A stretch of 24,702 nucleotides of DNA from the NCBI GenBank assembly GCA_002336845.1, contig DDEX01000012.1, forward strand, positions 1 through 24,702, given 5' to 3'. The notes beneath the pieces are model-generated. The model did no database searches, was not told the DNA's origin, and worked only from the letters and a program-made list of their open reading frames with translations. This DNA comes from Rhodobacteraceae bacterium UBA1943. GTDB lineage: Bacteria > Pseudomonadota > Alphaproteobacteria > Rhodobacterales > Rhodobacteraceae. The position numbers and the translations under genes were made by a program. Below are positions 14,980-23,646 of this stretch, in pieces; within the stretch, counting starts at the first letter, position 1, and each line of letters opens with the position of its first letter.

Positions 14980-16317
14980 ATGTCGTGGTTCAGCAAGGTC
15001 GCGTGGAAGGAGGGGCTGTTTTTGCAGCCCCACCATCTGCAACAGAACGACCGCTATCTTGAAAAGCTGGTCGAGGCGCGGTCGCGGCATGTCTCCCCCT
15101 ACCCTTGGGGGATCGAGGAGATGCGGCTGAACCGGGACCGGCTGCAACAAGGCCGGATTGAACTGGCGCTGGTGGCGGGCATTTTCCCAGACGGGCTGCC
15201 TTTCGATGCCCCCGCCGTCAGCCCCCTGCCCCGCGCGATCGAGGTGCCAGAGGGGTCGGACGGCCAGTTCCTGTGGCTGACCCTGCCCGATCAGGTGATG
15301 AACGGGCGCGAGGTGGCGATGGATGCCGAGGCGGATGCGGCAACGCGTTTCGTGCTGTCGGCCGAAACCGTGGCCGATGCCGCCAGCGCCATGCGGATCG
15401 AGCAGCAGATCGAAATCGCCGTGCCAAGGCTGGAACTGGACATCCGCCAGACGCCCAAGCCCGGCTATCAATGCCTGAAGATCGGCCGGATCATCGAGGT
15501 GCGCGACAATGTCGTCATCATGGATGACGCCTTCCCACCTCCCCTGTTGACCATCACCGGCCATTCGGTGGCGCTGGGCTGGCTGGACCGGGTGATCGGC
15601 TGGGTGGAAACCAAGCTGGAAAGCCTTGCCCGTTACGCCGCCGACCCTTCGGCGGCGGGCGGGCTTCAGGCGACCGATTACTTCATGCTCTTGGCGTTGA
15701 ATCGTGAAATCAACGTGCTGCGCCACCTGCGCGCCAGCCGCTATGTTCACCCGGAACGGCTGTATGAAGAATTGCTGCGCTTTTCGGGTGAGTTGTGGAC
15801 CTTTGACCACGACAAACGGCTGGCCCCGCAATATCCGCCCTATGACCATGCCGACCTGAAAGGGTCGGTTGAACCAGTGGTGCGCGACATCCAGCGGCTT
15901 CTGTCGCGCGATGTAGGCCGGGCAACGCGGCTGGAACTCGTGCAGGTGCGGCAGAATTCCTATCTGGCGCAGGTGCCCGACCGCAACCTGTTCCGCGATG
16001 CAACCTTTGTGATCGAGGTCGAAAGCAGCCGCAACCTGACCGTGGTGGCCCAGCAATTCCCCTTGCTGTGCAAGGTTGGCCCCAACACCCGCATGGCCGA
16101 GATTGTGAACAACAACCTGCCGGGGATCGAGCTGATCCACGCGCCGACCCCGCCGCGCCAGATCAGGGCGGTGTCACGCAACGTCTATTTCATCATCGAG
16201 AAGAACTCTCCGCTGTGGCGGGAATTTTCCAATGCCCCGGCCATCGGGATGCACTTTGCCGGGGATTGGCCCGACCTGAAACTGGAGCTTTGGGCCATCG
16301 TCGAGACGCGGGCATAA
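14980..16317 (+). CDS. tssK: Type VI secretion baseplate protein TssK
   Basis: TssK is the trimeric baseplate subunit that links the TssEFG wedge to the TssJLM/TssLM membrane complex. The 445-residue product matches the usual family length. It has the characteristic N-terminus, where WKEGLFLQPHHLQQNDRYLE corresponds to the conserved W-x-EG-x-x-L-x-PQHFQ block. The C-terminal domain, which contacts the membrane complex, contains GPNTRMAEIVNNNLPGIEL, the LIHAPTPPRQIRA motif, and YFIIEKNSPLW. The frame is open 7 codons upstream from a TTG, but the ATG at 14980, preceded by GAGGG (14971-14975), gives the normal start (MSWFSKVAWKEG). It is the first T6SS gene in the window, and tssL follows after 10 bp, so they are co-transcribed. 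The sheath, tube, ClpV and VgrG genes are not in the window. Confidence 0.95.
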   Translation: MSWFSKVAWKEGLFLQPHHLQQNDRYLEKLVEARSRHVSPYPWGIEEMRLNRDRLQQGRIELALVAGIFPDGLPFDAPAVSPLPRAIEVPEGSDGQFLWLTLPDQVMNGREVAMDAEADAATRFVLSAETVADAASAMRIEQQIEIAVPRLELDIRQTPKPGYQCLKIGRIIEVRDNVVIMDDAFPPPLLTITGHSVALGWLDRVIGWVETKLESLARYAADPSAAGGLQATDYFMLLALNREINVLRHLRASRYVHPERLYEELLRFSGELWTFDHDKRLAPQYPPYDHADLKGSVEPVVRDIQRLLSRDVGRATRLELVQVRQNSYLAQVPDRNLFRDATFVIEVESSRNLTVVAQQFPLLCKVGPNTRMAEIVNNNLPGIELIHAPTPPRQIRAVSRNVYFIIEKNSPLWREFSNAPAIGMHFAGDWPDLKLELWAIVETRA

Positions 16318-16327
16318 GGGGCCTGTC

Positions 16328-18193
16328 ATGAGCGACAACGACAAGGACAAGACGGTGATCGGCGGGGCGCTTCCGGGCGGCATGTCGCCTATGCCGGGGG
16401 CAGGCAAACCGCAGCCCTCGCCCAATCAGCAAACGGTCATCGGTAGACCCTTGCCCGGCGCGGGAGGTCAGGGGGGCGGCTTTGGGGCGCAGCCCGTCGG
16501 CTTTGGCGGGCAACCAGGGTTCGGCGCGCAACCCGGTGGCTTTGGCGCGCCCCAGCCCGGCTATGGTGCCGATCAGAACGACCCTTGGGGCGGCGGAACC
16601 GGTGGGCTTGGCACGCCTGCGCCGCAACCGGGCTTCGGCCCCGGACCGGGCCAGCAGCAGCAACCCGGCGGCTTTGGCGGCGGTTACGCCCCCGGTGTGG
16701 GCCAGGGCAGCCCCGGGTTCGGGGCGGGCGGCGATGCCTTTGGCCAGCAGGCCACGAACCAGCGCACCATCATCGGCGGACCGTTTGCCCCGCAGGACAG
16801 CTTTTTTCCCAGCCCCTCGACCGCGCAGCCCACCAATTATGCCGCGCAAGGCCCCAAGATCGACCTGCGGGTTGCGCTGTCGGCCAAGGGGCTTGGCGCG
16901 GGCGGGCCGAAATCGCCCATGCTGGCCGCCGCCGCCAACCTGATGATCCTGTTCGGCCGTCTTCGCACCCAGATGGTCGATATGGATGCGCGCCCTCTGA
17001 TGGAGCATGTCACGCGCGAGATCGAGGTGTTCGAGGAGAATTGCCTGAAGGCGGGCATCGACGCGCATGAAACGCAGGTGGCGAAATACCTGCTCTGCTC
17101 GACCGCCGACGACATCGTGCAGAATATTCCCGGCAATGACCGGCATGTCTGGATTCAGTACTCCATGACGGTGCGGTTCTTCAATCGCCGCACCTCGGGC
17201 GTGGGTTTTTTCCAGGAGGTGGAAAAGGCCCTGCAAGCGCCAGCCCAGCGCTATCAGCTTCTGGAACTGGCGATGGTCTGCCTGTCCTTGGGGTTCGAGG
17301 GCCAGTACCGTACCGCCCCCAATGGCGCGGTGGAACTGGGCCGTATCCGCACCATGATTTACGAAAGCCTGCGTCGGGTGAACCCGCGCCCCGATGACGA
17401 CCTGTCGCCGCGCTGGCAGCCGGTGGACGTCGGTCGCAGGCGGCGCTTTGGCGGCACGCCTTTGTGGGTGATTGGTTCGGTTCTGGGGCTGGGGCTGATG
17501 GGGGCCTATTTCGGCCTGTCGATGCTGATCTCCGATGAGGGCAGCGTGGTCACCCAGCGCCTGTTGTCGATGCACCCGGTGGGCGAGGTGGGGCTTGTGC
17601 GCCCCGCCACGGTGGATTTCGCGCCGCTGGTGGTCGATCAGGCCTCGGTCGTGGACCCGACACAGCTGGAGCGGCTGCGCGCCGCGATGAAGGCCGACAT
17701 CGACGCAGGCACCGTGGTGGTGGACATGAAGGGCGACTTCATCTTCGTCCGCGTGAATAACGCGCTGCTGTTCGCCACCGGCAAGGCTGATACCAAGCCC
17801 GAATTCGCCGAACTGGCCGGTCGCATCGCCGATGCGCTGAACAAGGAACCGGGGCCGGTGTTCGTCTATGGCTATACCGACAATGTTCCGATGAGCGGAC
17901 GGGGAAGGTTCAAGAACAACCACGACCTGTCCCAGGCACGGGCGGATTCGGTCAAGGCGGCGTTGGAGGCGAAGATCGACGACAAAAGCCGCTTTGTGGT
18001 GGAAGGCAAGGCTGAGGCCGACCCGATCGGCGACAATGCCACCAAGGACGGGCAGGCGCAGAACCGGCGCGTGGAAATCATGATCAAGCGGCAGGAAACG
18101 CTGGCGGCGGTGCAAACCGCCCCGGCCCCTGCCGAAGCTGCCGATGCCAAGCCTGTTGATAACGGGCAGGCAGACGGCGGGCAGGCGGACTAG
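16328..18193 (+). CDS. tssL: T6SS membrane protein TssL with OmpA domain and long N-terminal disordered region
   Basis: TssL (DotU/IcmH family) is an inner-membrane component that joins TssM to the baseplate. The 621-residue product has four parts. Residues 1-195 are hydrophilic and low-complexity, with T-V/I-I-G motifs at T9, T36 and T147 around a Gly/Phe/Gln/Pro-rich stretch (about 44-141). The cytoplasmic DotU domain (about 195-370) begins SPMLAAAANLMILFGRLR. One transmembrane segment follows (about 379-401). A C-terminal OmpA-type peptidoglycan-binding domain (about 470-600) has GYTDNVP, NNHDLSQARADSV and AQNRRVEIMIKR. This fused architecture makes a separate TagL anchor unnecessary. In Agrobacterium, phosphorylation of an N-terminal threonine of TssL by PpkA recruits Fha; the motifs here are candidate sites, by inference. 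AAGGGG (16316-16321) precedes the ATG. tssM follows after 10 bp. Confidence 0.94.
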   Translation: MSDNDKDKTVIGGALPGGMSPMPGAGKPQPSPNQQTVIGRPLPGAGGQGGGFGAQPVGFGGQPGFGAQPGGFGAPQPGYGADQNDPWGGGTGGLGTPAPQPGFGPGPGQQQQPGGFGGGYAPGVGQGSPGFGAGGDAFGQQATNQRTIIGGPFAPQDSFFPSPSTAQPTNYAAQGPKIDLRVALSAKGLGAGGPKSPMLAAAANLMILFGRLRTQMVDMDARPLMEHVTREIEVFEENCLKAGIDAHETQVAKYLLCSTADDIVQNIPGNDRHVWIQYSMTVRFFNRRTSGVGFFQEVEKALQAPAQRYQLLELAMVCLSLGFEGQYRTAPNGAVELGRIRTMIYESLRRVNPRPDDDLSPRWQPVDVGRRRRFGGTPLWVIGSVLGLGLMGAYFGLSMLISDEGSVVTQRLLSMHPVGEVGLVRPATVDFAPLVVDQASVVDPTQLERLRAAMKADIDAGTVVVDMKGDFIFVRVNNALLFATGKADTKPEFAELAGRIADALNKEPGPVFVYGYTDNVPMSGRGRFKNNHDLSQARADSVKAALEAKIDDKSRFVVEGKAEADPIGDNATKDGQAQNRRVEIMIKRQETLAAVQTAPAPAEAADAKPVDNGQADGGQAD

Positions 18194-18203
18194 GGGCGGC
18201 GCG

Positions 18204-21200
18204 ATGGGTTGGGTGAAACTGGTTCTGGTGCTGATCGGATTTCTGGCGTTCTCCGCCGTGGTGTTCTTTGCCGGCCCGCTGATCGGCTTTGGCGAGGCGC
18301 GCCCGTTCGATCCTCTGTGGGTCCGGCTGACCATAATCGGAATTCTCGCACTTATCCTTCTGGTCTGGGGGCTTCTGAAGCTGCTGCGCCGCAACAAGGG
18401 GCAAAAGGCGCTGGAAAAGGCGCTGGTCGCCGATGCGCCGCCCACCGGCGACGGGCGCGAACTGGCGATGCGGATGACCGACGCCTTGGGTACGCTGAAG
18501 AAAACCGGGGGCAAGCACTACCTTTATGACCTGCCGTGGTATGTGATCATCGGGCCGCCGGGGTCGGGCAAGACGACGGCGCTGGTGAATTCCGAGATCA
18601 AGTTTCCCGTGGCTGGCAACGCGCAAGGTGGCCTGCAAGGCTTTGGCGGCACTCGCTATTGCGACTGGTGGTTTGCCGAGGATGCCGTGCTGATCGACAC
18701 CGCAGGCCGCTACACCACGCAAGACAGCGACCAGGGCAATGACAAGGCAAGCTGGACCTCTTTCCTGAACCTGCTCAAGAAAAACCGGCCCAAGCAGCCA
18801 ATCAACGGAGTCATCCTTGCGTTTTCGGTCGCCGATCTGATGCGCGCCGACCCCGACGCCATCCAGAAACACGCCGAAACCGTGCGGGCGCGTCTGGGGG
18901 AAATTCACGAGGCGCTGAAGGTGGATTTCCCGGTCTATGTGATGTTCACCAAGGCCGACCTGATCGCAGGCTTCCGCGAATATTTCGCCAGTTTCGCTGC
19001 CGGCCGACGCAAAAAGGTCTGGGGCACCACGTTCCAGACCAAATCGCTGCGCGAACAGACATGGGACCGGGTTCCTGCGGAATATGACGCGCTGGTCAGC
19101 CGGTTGTCCGAAGAAGTCATCGACCGCATGTCCGAAGAGCCGGACGGCGTGAACCGTATCGCGATTTTCGGCCTGCCGGGCCAGTTGGCCGAAATGAAGG
19201 ACGAGGTGGCGCTGTTCCTGCGTCTGGTCTTTGAGCCTACGCGCTATGCCAGTTCGGCCATTCTGCGCGGGTTCTACTTTACCTCTGGCACGCAAGAAGG
19301 CACCCCGATTGATCAGGTGCTGGGCGCCATGACCCGCAGCTTTGGCGGGCAGGCCCCCGGTCAGGCAAGCGGCCTGATGTCGGGCAAGGGCAAGTCATTC
19401 TTTCTGCACGATCTTTTGACAAAGGTGATCTTTGCCGAACAGGGCTGGGTCAGCTATGACCGCAAGGCGGTGCGGCGCAGCTCGGTGCTGCGGATGGTTG
19501 CAACGGCGGGGATGGTTCTGGCCTCGTTTGGCCTGCTGGGCGCCTGGGGGTGGAGTTATTATAACAATCGTCAGCTTGTCGCTTCGGCTGAGGCGGCAAT
19601 GTCGGATTATGAGCTGGCCGCCGATGCCGACCTGAAAGCGGCAGAGGTTTCCGATACCGACCTTTTGCGCGTCGGCAATGAATTGCAGATCCTGCGCACC
19701 ATGCCCTCGGGCTATGACAGCGCCGAGATCGACGAAAGCGGCTGGGATCTGGGCTTTGGCCTGTCGCAGCAAGGGGCCATCCGGCAAGCCGCGCGCGATG
19801 CCTATGCCCAAGGGCTGGAGCGACTGTTCCGCCCGCGTCTGGTGCTGCGGGTCGAAGAACGGCTGCAAACCCTGATCGCGGGGAACGAGACCTTGGGGAT
19901 TTACGAGACCCTCAAGGTTTACAAGGCCCTGGGCGGGGCCGCGCCAGTGCCGCAAGATGAATTCGTGCAGAACTGGTTCAAGGATGACTGGGCGCAGATC
20001 AGCTATCCCGGCATCAACAACGAAGATGCCCGCAAGATGTTGGCCGGCCATCTGACCGCGATGCTGGATCTGGACGACACCACCACCCCCGCCGTCACCC
20101 TGAACGGCGATCTGGTGGAAAAGGCCGAGATCATTCTGGGCCGGATGAGCGTGGAAGAGCAGGCCTATTCCCTGATCAAGGCCAGCGCGCCCTATTCCGG
20201 TGTGCCCGATTTCAACCTTGTCGAACGGCTTGGCCCCGATGCACGGCTGGTCTTTGAAACGGTGGACGGCAGTGACCTTTCGGTGCTGGGGGTGCCCGCA
20301 CTTTATACCTATAACGGGTTCCATGACTTCTTCCTCGACCAGTTGGCGGCGGTGGCGCAAAAGATCGAGTCGGAACAATGGGTGATGGGCAAACAGGCCG
20401 AGGTGGCCAATATCGACGCACAACTGACCGCGCTTGGCCCCACCCTCCTGCGCCGCTATCGCGAAGATTACATCGCCGCCTGGGAGGGGATGCTGGACAA
20501 CCTGAAACTTGCTCCCCTTGTGGCCGACAAGCCGACCTATCAGGCGCTGTCAGCGATTTCGTCTTCCGCCACCTCGCCGCTGCTGAAGCTGGTCGAGGCG
20601 GTGTCGGGCGAAACCAAGCTGACCGCCGAACCTGCGGCGCCCACCGATGCTGCGGGCAAGGTGGGGGCCGCCATTGCCAGCAACACCGAAGCCCTGAGCG
20701 ATGCCCAGGGCGCGATTGAGGGGATGGTGGCCAGCCGGGTTTCCGGGCTGCAACGCATCGGGCTGGATCTGGCGCTGGCGGCGGGCAAGTCGCAGGCCCG
20801 CGCCGGTGCCTCTGGTGGGGGCGGCCCCATGGTGCCCGGGCAAGACATTGAGGTTAACTTTCAGGACTATCAGCAACTTCTGGATGGAACCCCGGGCAGC
20901 CGCCCGATTGACGCGCTGCTGAAATCGTTCGACGGGATCTATCAGGCGCTGATCGTGGCTGCCTCGGGTGGGCAGGCACAGGTCGATGCAGCGATGCCGC
21001 GCCTGATGGGGGAATTGAAGGCCACCGTCTCGCGCCTGCCCACACCGTTGCAGACCATGATCAACAAGGCGGTGGAGGATATTGAGGGCTCGAACACCTC
21101 CTCGACCATCTCGCAGATCAATGAGGCGATGAACAATCAGGTGGTGCCCGCCTGCAAGGCCGTTGTCGAGGGGCGCTATCCTTTCTCGAACAATCCGTCG

Positions 21201-21803
21201 CGGCAGGTGCCCTTGTCAGAGTTCGCGCAGGTCTTTGCGCCGGGCGGCGTGCTGGACAACTTCTTCAACACCAACCTGGCGGTTCACGCCAATATGGGTG
21301 CGGGCGACTGGACGTGGAACCCCGATGACCCGATTGCCGACAAGGCCAGCCTGCAAACCCTGCGCCAGTTCCAGCGCGCGGCGGAAATCCGCGATGCGTT
21401 CTTTCCGGGGCGCAACCCGACGGTCGCGCTGGATGTGACGGTAATCCAGACCCAGGCGCATGACCGGGTGCGCCAGTCGATCCTGAGCATTGATGGCCAG
21501 ACCGTGCAGATGCGCCAGAAAGGGAACACACCGCAAACCGTGAAATGGCCGGGTGGGGCGGGAGCGACGGTGCTGCAACTGCTGCCAGAGCTTGGCAACC
21601 GCGAAAGCGCCAAGCAGTGGCAGGGCCCGTGGTCGTTCATGCAGTTCATCCGCGAGGGTAGCCCGCGTCAGGTGGGCGACATCCTGCAAGTCACCCACAT
21701 CATAGGCGGGCGCAACATCAGCTATGACATCCGGGTAAATGCCCTGAAAAACCCGTTCAACCTTGCGGCCTTGCGGGAATTCCGCTGCCCGTCCGGGCTG
21801 TGA
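18204..21803 (+). CDS. tssM: T6SS membrane complex protein TssM (IcmF family)
   Basis: TssM is the large inner-membrane protein whose periplasmic part forms the channel arches of the T6SS envelope complex. The 1199-residue product fits the family. It has two N-terminal transmembrane segments (about 2-24 and 35-58), then a cytoplasmic GTPase-like domain with an intact Walker A motif GPPGSGKTT (residues 117-125) and IDTAGRYTTQ as the Walker B/switch region. A third transmembrane segment follows (about 430-452), then the long periplasmic IcmF region and a C-terminal domain ending in FRCPSGL. The frame is open 20 codons upstream, inside tssL, but the ATG at 18204 with AGGGG (18192-18196) overlapping the tssL stop gives the proper membrane start. 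Some TssM proteins lack the nucleotide-binding motif; here it is intact, so nucleotide hydrolysis is plausible. The tagF start lies 2 bp after the stop. Confidence 0.96.
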   Translation: MGWVKLVLVLIGFLAFSAVVFFAGPLIGFGEARPFDPLWVRLTIIGILALILLVWGLLKLLRRNKGQKALEKALVADAPPTGDGRELAMRMTDALGTLKKTGGKHYLYDLPWYVIIGPPGSGKTTALVNSEIKFPVAGNAQGGLQGFGGTRYCDWWFAEDAVLIDTAGRYTTQDSDQGNDKASWTSFLNLLKKNRPKQPINGVILAFSVADLMRADPDAIQKHAETVRARLGEIHEALKVDFPVYVMFTKADLIAGFREYFASFAAGRRKKVWGTTFQTKSLREQTWDRVPAEYDALVSRLSEEVIDRMSEEPDGVNRIAIFGLPGQLAEMKDEVALFLRLVFEPTRYASSAILRGFYFTSGTQEGTPIDQVLGAMTRSFGGQAPGQASGLMSGKGKSFFLHDLLTKVIFAEQGWVSYDRKAVRRSSVLRMVATAGMVLASFGLLGAWGWSYYNNRQLVASAEAAMSDYELAADADLKAAEVSDTDLLRVGNELQILRTMPSGYDSAEIDESGWDLGFGLSQQGAIRQAARDAYAQGLERLFRPRLVLRVEERLQTLIAGNETLGIYETLKVYKALGGAAPVPQDEFVQNWFKDDWAQISYPGINNEDARKMLAGHLTAMLDLDDTTTPAVTLNGDLVEKAEIILGRMSVEEQAYSLIKASAPYSGVPDFNLVERLGPDARLVFETVDGSDLSVLGVPALYTYNGFHDFFLDQLAAVAQKIESEQWVMGKQAEVANIDAQLTALGPTLLRRYREDYIAAWEGMLDNLKLAPLVADKPTYQALSAISSSATSPLLKLVEAVSGETKLTAEPAAPTDAAGKVGAAIASNTEALSDAQGAIEGMVASRVSGLQRIGLDLALAAGKSQARAGASGGGGPMVPGQDIEVNFQDYQQLLDGTPGSRPIDALLKSFDGIYQALIVAASGGQAQVDAAMPRLMGELKATVSRLPTPLQTMINKAVEDIEGSNTSSTISQINEAMNNQVVPACKAVVEGRYPFSNNPSRQVPLSEFAQVFAPGGVLDNFFNTNLAVHANMGAGDWTWNPDDPIADKASLQTLRQFQRAAEIRDAFFPGRNPTVALDVTVIQTQAHDRVRQSILSIDGQTVQMRQKGNTPQTVKWPGGAGATVLQLLPELGNRESAKQWQGPWSFMQFIREGSPRQVGDILQVTHIIGGRNISYDIRVNALKNPFNLAALREFRCPSGL

Positions 21804-21805
21804 CC

Positions 21806-22732
21806 ATGGCTTTCGGGGTTTACGGCAAACACCCTGCCAAGGGCGATTTTCTGGGACACGGTCTGCCCCCTGCCTTGCAGGCAAAGCTGGAGGGCTGGCT
21901 GGATACGGTATTGGCCGAGGCGCGCGAGGCTATGGGGGCCGATTGGCAGGCGGTCTGGCCCGTGGCGCCCCATCTGCATTTCTGGCTGGGCGAGGCGATC
22001 TGGGGAGAGCCTGTGGCGGGCCTGTTGGCGCCCACGCAAGACAGGGTGGGCCGCCGCTTCCCACTCGTTTACCTTGCCACCGGAGCCGAAGCGCCGCCAC
22101 CGCCCGTCACGGATGCCGGGCAAGACTGGCGCCGCGCCCTGTCGGCCCATGCGGCGGCAGTTCTGGCGCGCACCGACCTTGACCAGCCCGCCGATCTGCT
22201 GGCGGGGGCCCCACGACCTGACATGGCCGAAGGCGTGGCGACCATGGTTGCGGCAGAGTTCTGGGCCGCAAGACCGGGGCCAGAGGTGGGCGCCTTGTGG
22301 CAGGATGTGGCACAAGCCGATCACAGACGCGCCGCGGCCACCCGCAGCTACTGGTGGACCGAGGGCGAGGAGGCGACCGCGCGCCCGGATCTGCCGCTGG
22401 CAGAGCTGGAACCGCCCGTATCGGCCGAGATCGAAATTGCAACCGCCGCCGCCCCGATGGAACAGGATGTCTGGGCCTTGGCCGGGGTCATTGTGGATGA
22501 TGAGGATTCGCCCTTTTCGGGCGCGGCCCCCGGCCTGTTCGCGCCACCCAGCCCGGCTGAAACCATGACGGCAGAGCCGGCCATGGTCGCTGCAATCGCT
22601 GAACCCGTGCCCCTGCCCCCCCCTGCGCCACGCCCGGCACAAGTGTGGGCCGGACAGGGTTTGCCACCCGGCGCGGTGCTTGCGTGGTTTTTCAAGGGAC
22701 ATGCAGTCGGGGACCAAAGAGATGTGGGCTAG
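21806..22732 (+). CDS. tagF: T6SS post-translational repressor TagF
   Basis: TagF (ImpM family) represses T6SS assembly independently of, or together with, threonine phosphorylation; in Agrobacterium it binds Fha. The N-terminal domain carries the family signature GVYGKHPAKGDFLGHGLP (about residues 3-20), then WPVAPHLHFWLG and the DRVGRRFPLVYLA motif. Residues about 205-308 form an acidic and then proline-rich extension (PVPLPPPAPRPAQV) not typical of the core family. The product is 308 residues from the ATG at 21806; an in-frame GTG at 21800, overlapping the tssM stop, would add two residues. In Agrobacterium TagF and PppA are one fused protein, whereas here they are separate genes with 57 bp between. 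The context between tssM and pppA supports the call. Confidence 0.9.
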   Translation: MAFGVYGKHPAKGDFLGHGLPPALQAKLEGWLDTVLAEAREAMGADWQAVWPVAPHLHFWLGEAIWGEPVAGLLAPTQDRVGRRFPLVYLATGAEAPPPPVTDAGQDWRRALSAHAAAVLARTDLDQPADLLAGAPRPDMAEGVATMVAAEFWAARPGPEVGALWQDVAQADHRRAAATRSYWWTEGEEATARPDLPLAELEPPVSAEIEIATAAAPMEQDVWALAGVIVDDEDSPFSGAAPGLFAPPSPAETMTAEPAMVAAIAEPVPLPPPAPRPAQVWAGQGLPPGAVLAWFFKGHAVGDQRDVG

Positions 22733-22789
22733 GCAGATGCAACGCTTTGCGCCTAATCTTGGCCGCAAGACCCAGGCTTGGGAGGTGGG

Positions 22790-23644
22790 ATGATCGAGGC
22801 TCCTTTCGCGTTCGAAACCGGCGCTGCCTCGGATACCGGCCGGGTTCGCAACCATAACGAAGACAGCTATCTGACCCAGCCCGACAGCGGCGTCTGGCTG
22901 GTGGCCGATGGCATGGGCGGGCATCAGGCGGGCGATTTCGCCAGCCGCACCATCGCCGAGGCCATCGCTTCGGTCGGAATGCCGGTTTCGGCCCCCGACC
23001 TTCAGGCCCGGTTCATGGACCGGCTGGCCCGGGCGCACGCCACGATTCAAGACCAGTCGCGGCGGCTGAACGGGGCAACGGTGGGGGCGACGCTGGTCGC
23101 GCTGCTGACCTTTGATCGTCATTTTGCCTGCGTCTGGTCAGGCGACAGCCGGATTTATCTGTTGCGCGGCGGTCAGTTCCAGCAGGTCACGACCGACCAT
23201 AACGAGGTGAACGAACTGCTGCGGCAGGGTGCCATCACCCCCGAACAGGCCGCTACATGGCCACGGCGCAACGTGATCACCCGCGCGATCGGCGTGCATG
23301 ACCGCCCGATGACCGACGAGATCGCGGGCGCGCTGGCCCCCGGCGATACGTTCCTTCTGTGTTCGGACGGACTGACGGAGCATGTTCAGGACCATGAAAT
23401 GGCCGAAGCCTTAAGCCGCCTGTCCGCGCAGGCCGCCTGCGATGCACTGGTCGCCACAACGCTGGAACGCGGTGCGAAAGACAATGTGACGGTGGTGGTG
23501 GTGCGCGCCCATGACCGTCGCGCGCAGAACTGGCAGGCACAGGCGCAACCCGCAATGGCCCGGCCCGCCCAGCCGCGCCAGAAAACCATTACCCCGACCG
23601 CCGGTCGCGCGGACAACCGCGACGAATGGCATGTGGATAGCTGA
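22790..23644 (+). CDS. pppA: T6SS PP2C-type Ser/Thr phosphatase PppA
   Basis: PppA removes phosphate from T6SS targets of PpkA and so resets the secretion switch; it is cytoplasmic and metal-dependent. The 284-residue product has the full PP2C motif set: RVRNHNEDSY with the metal ligand D25, VADGMGG with D40, GATVGATLVAL, WSGDSRIYLLRGG, ITRAIGV, CSDGLTEHV with D193, and DNVTVVVV with D231. Residues about 240-284 form a basic, Ala/Gln/Pro-rich tail outside the catalytic fold, containing KTITPTAGR. I chose the ATG at 22790 because a strong GGAGG (22781-22785) precedes it; a TTG 12 bases upstream is unlikely. It follows tagF after 57 bp, the widest gap within the T6SS run, and is 2 bp from ppkA. 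Confidence 0.95.
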   Translation: MIEAPFAFETGAASDTGRVRNHNEDSYLTQPDSGVWLVADGMGGHQAGDFASRTIAEAIASVGMPVSAPDLQARFMDRLARAHATIQDQSRRLNGATVGATLVALLTFDRHFACVWSGDSRIYLLRGGQFQQVTTDHNEVNELLRQGAITPEQAATWPRRNVITRAIGVHDRPMTDEIAGALAPGDTFLLCSDGLTEHVQDHEMAEALSRLSAQAACDALVATTLERGAKDNVTVVVVRAHDRRAQNWQAQAQPAMARPAQPRQKTITPTAGRADNRDEWHVDS

Positions 23645-23646
23645 CA

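Noticed and set aside
16455..16755. Gly/Phe-rich repeats of tssL considered as a DNA-level tandem repeat or CRISPR-like array
   Set aside because: Units vary in length and sequence at the DNA level and lie in frame inside a coding region. The repetition is of protein composition, not of fixed spacers.
16193..18514. 773-codon minus-strand frame opposite tssL and the start of tssM
   Set aside because: It is a shadow of GC-rich coding sequence. The plus-strand frame has a DotU domain, an OmpA domain and good ribosome binding sites, while this one has no family features and an Arg/His-rich composition.
22771..22785. Small hairpin CCCA-GGCT-TGGG overlapping the pppA ribosome binding site
   Set aside because: A 4-bp stem is too weak to claim regulation of translation.
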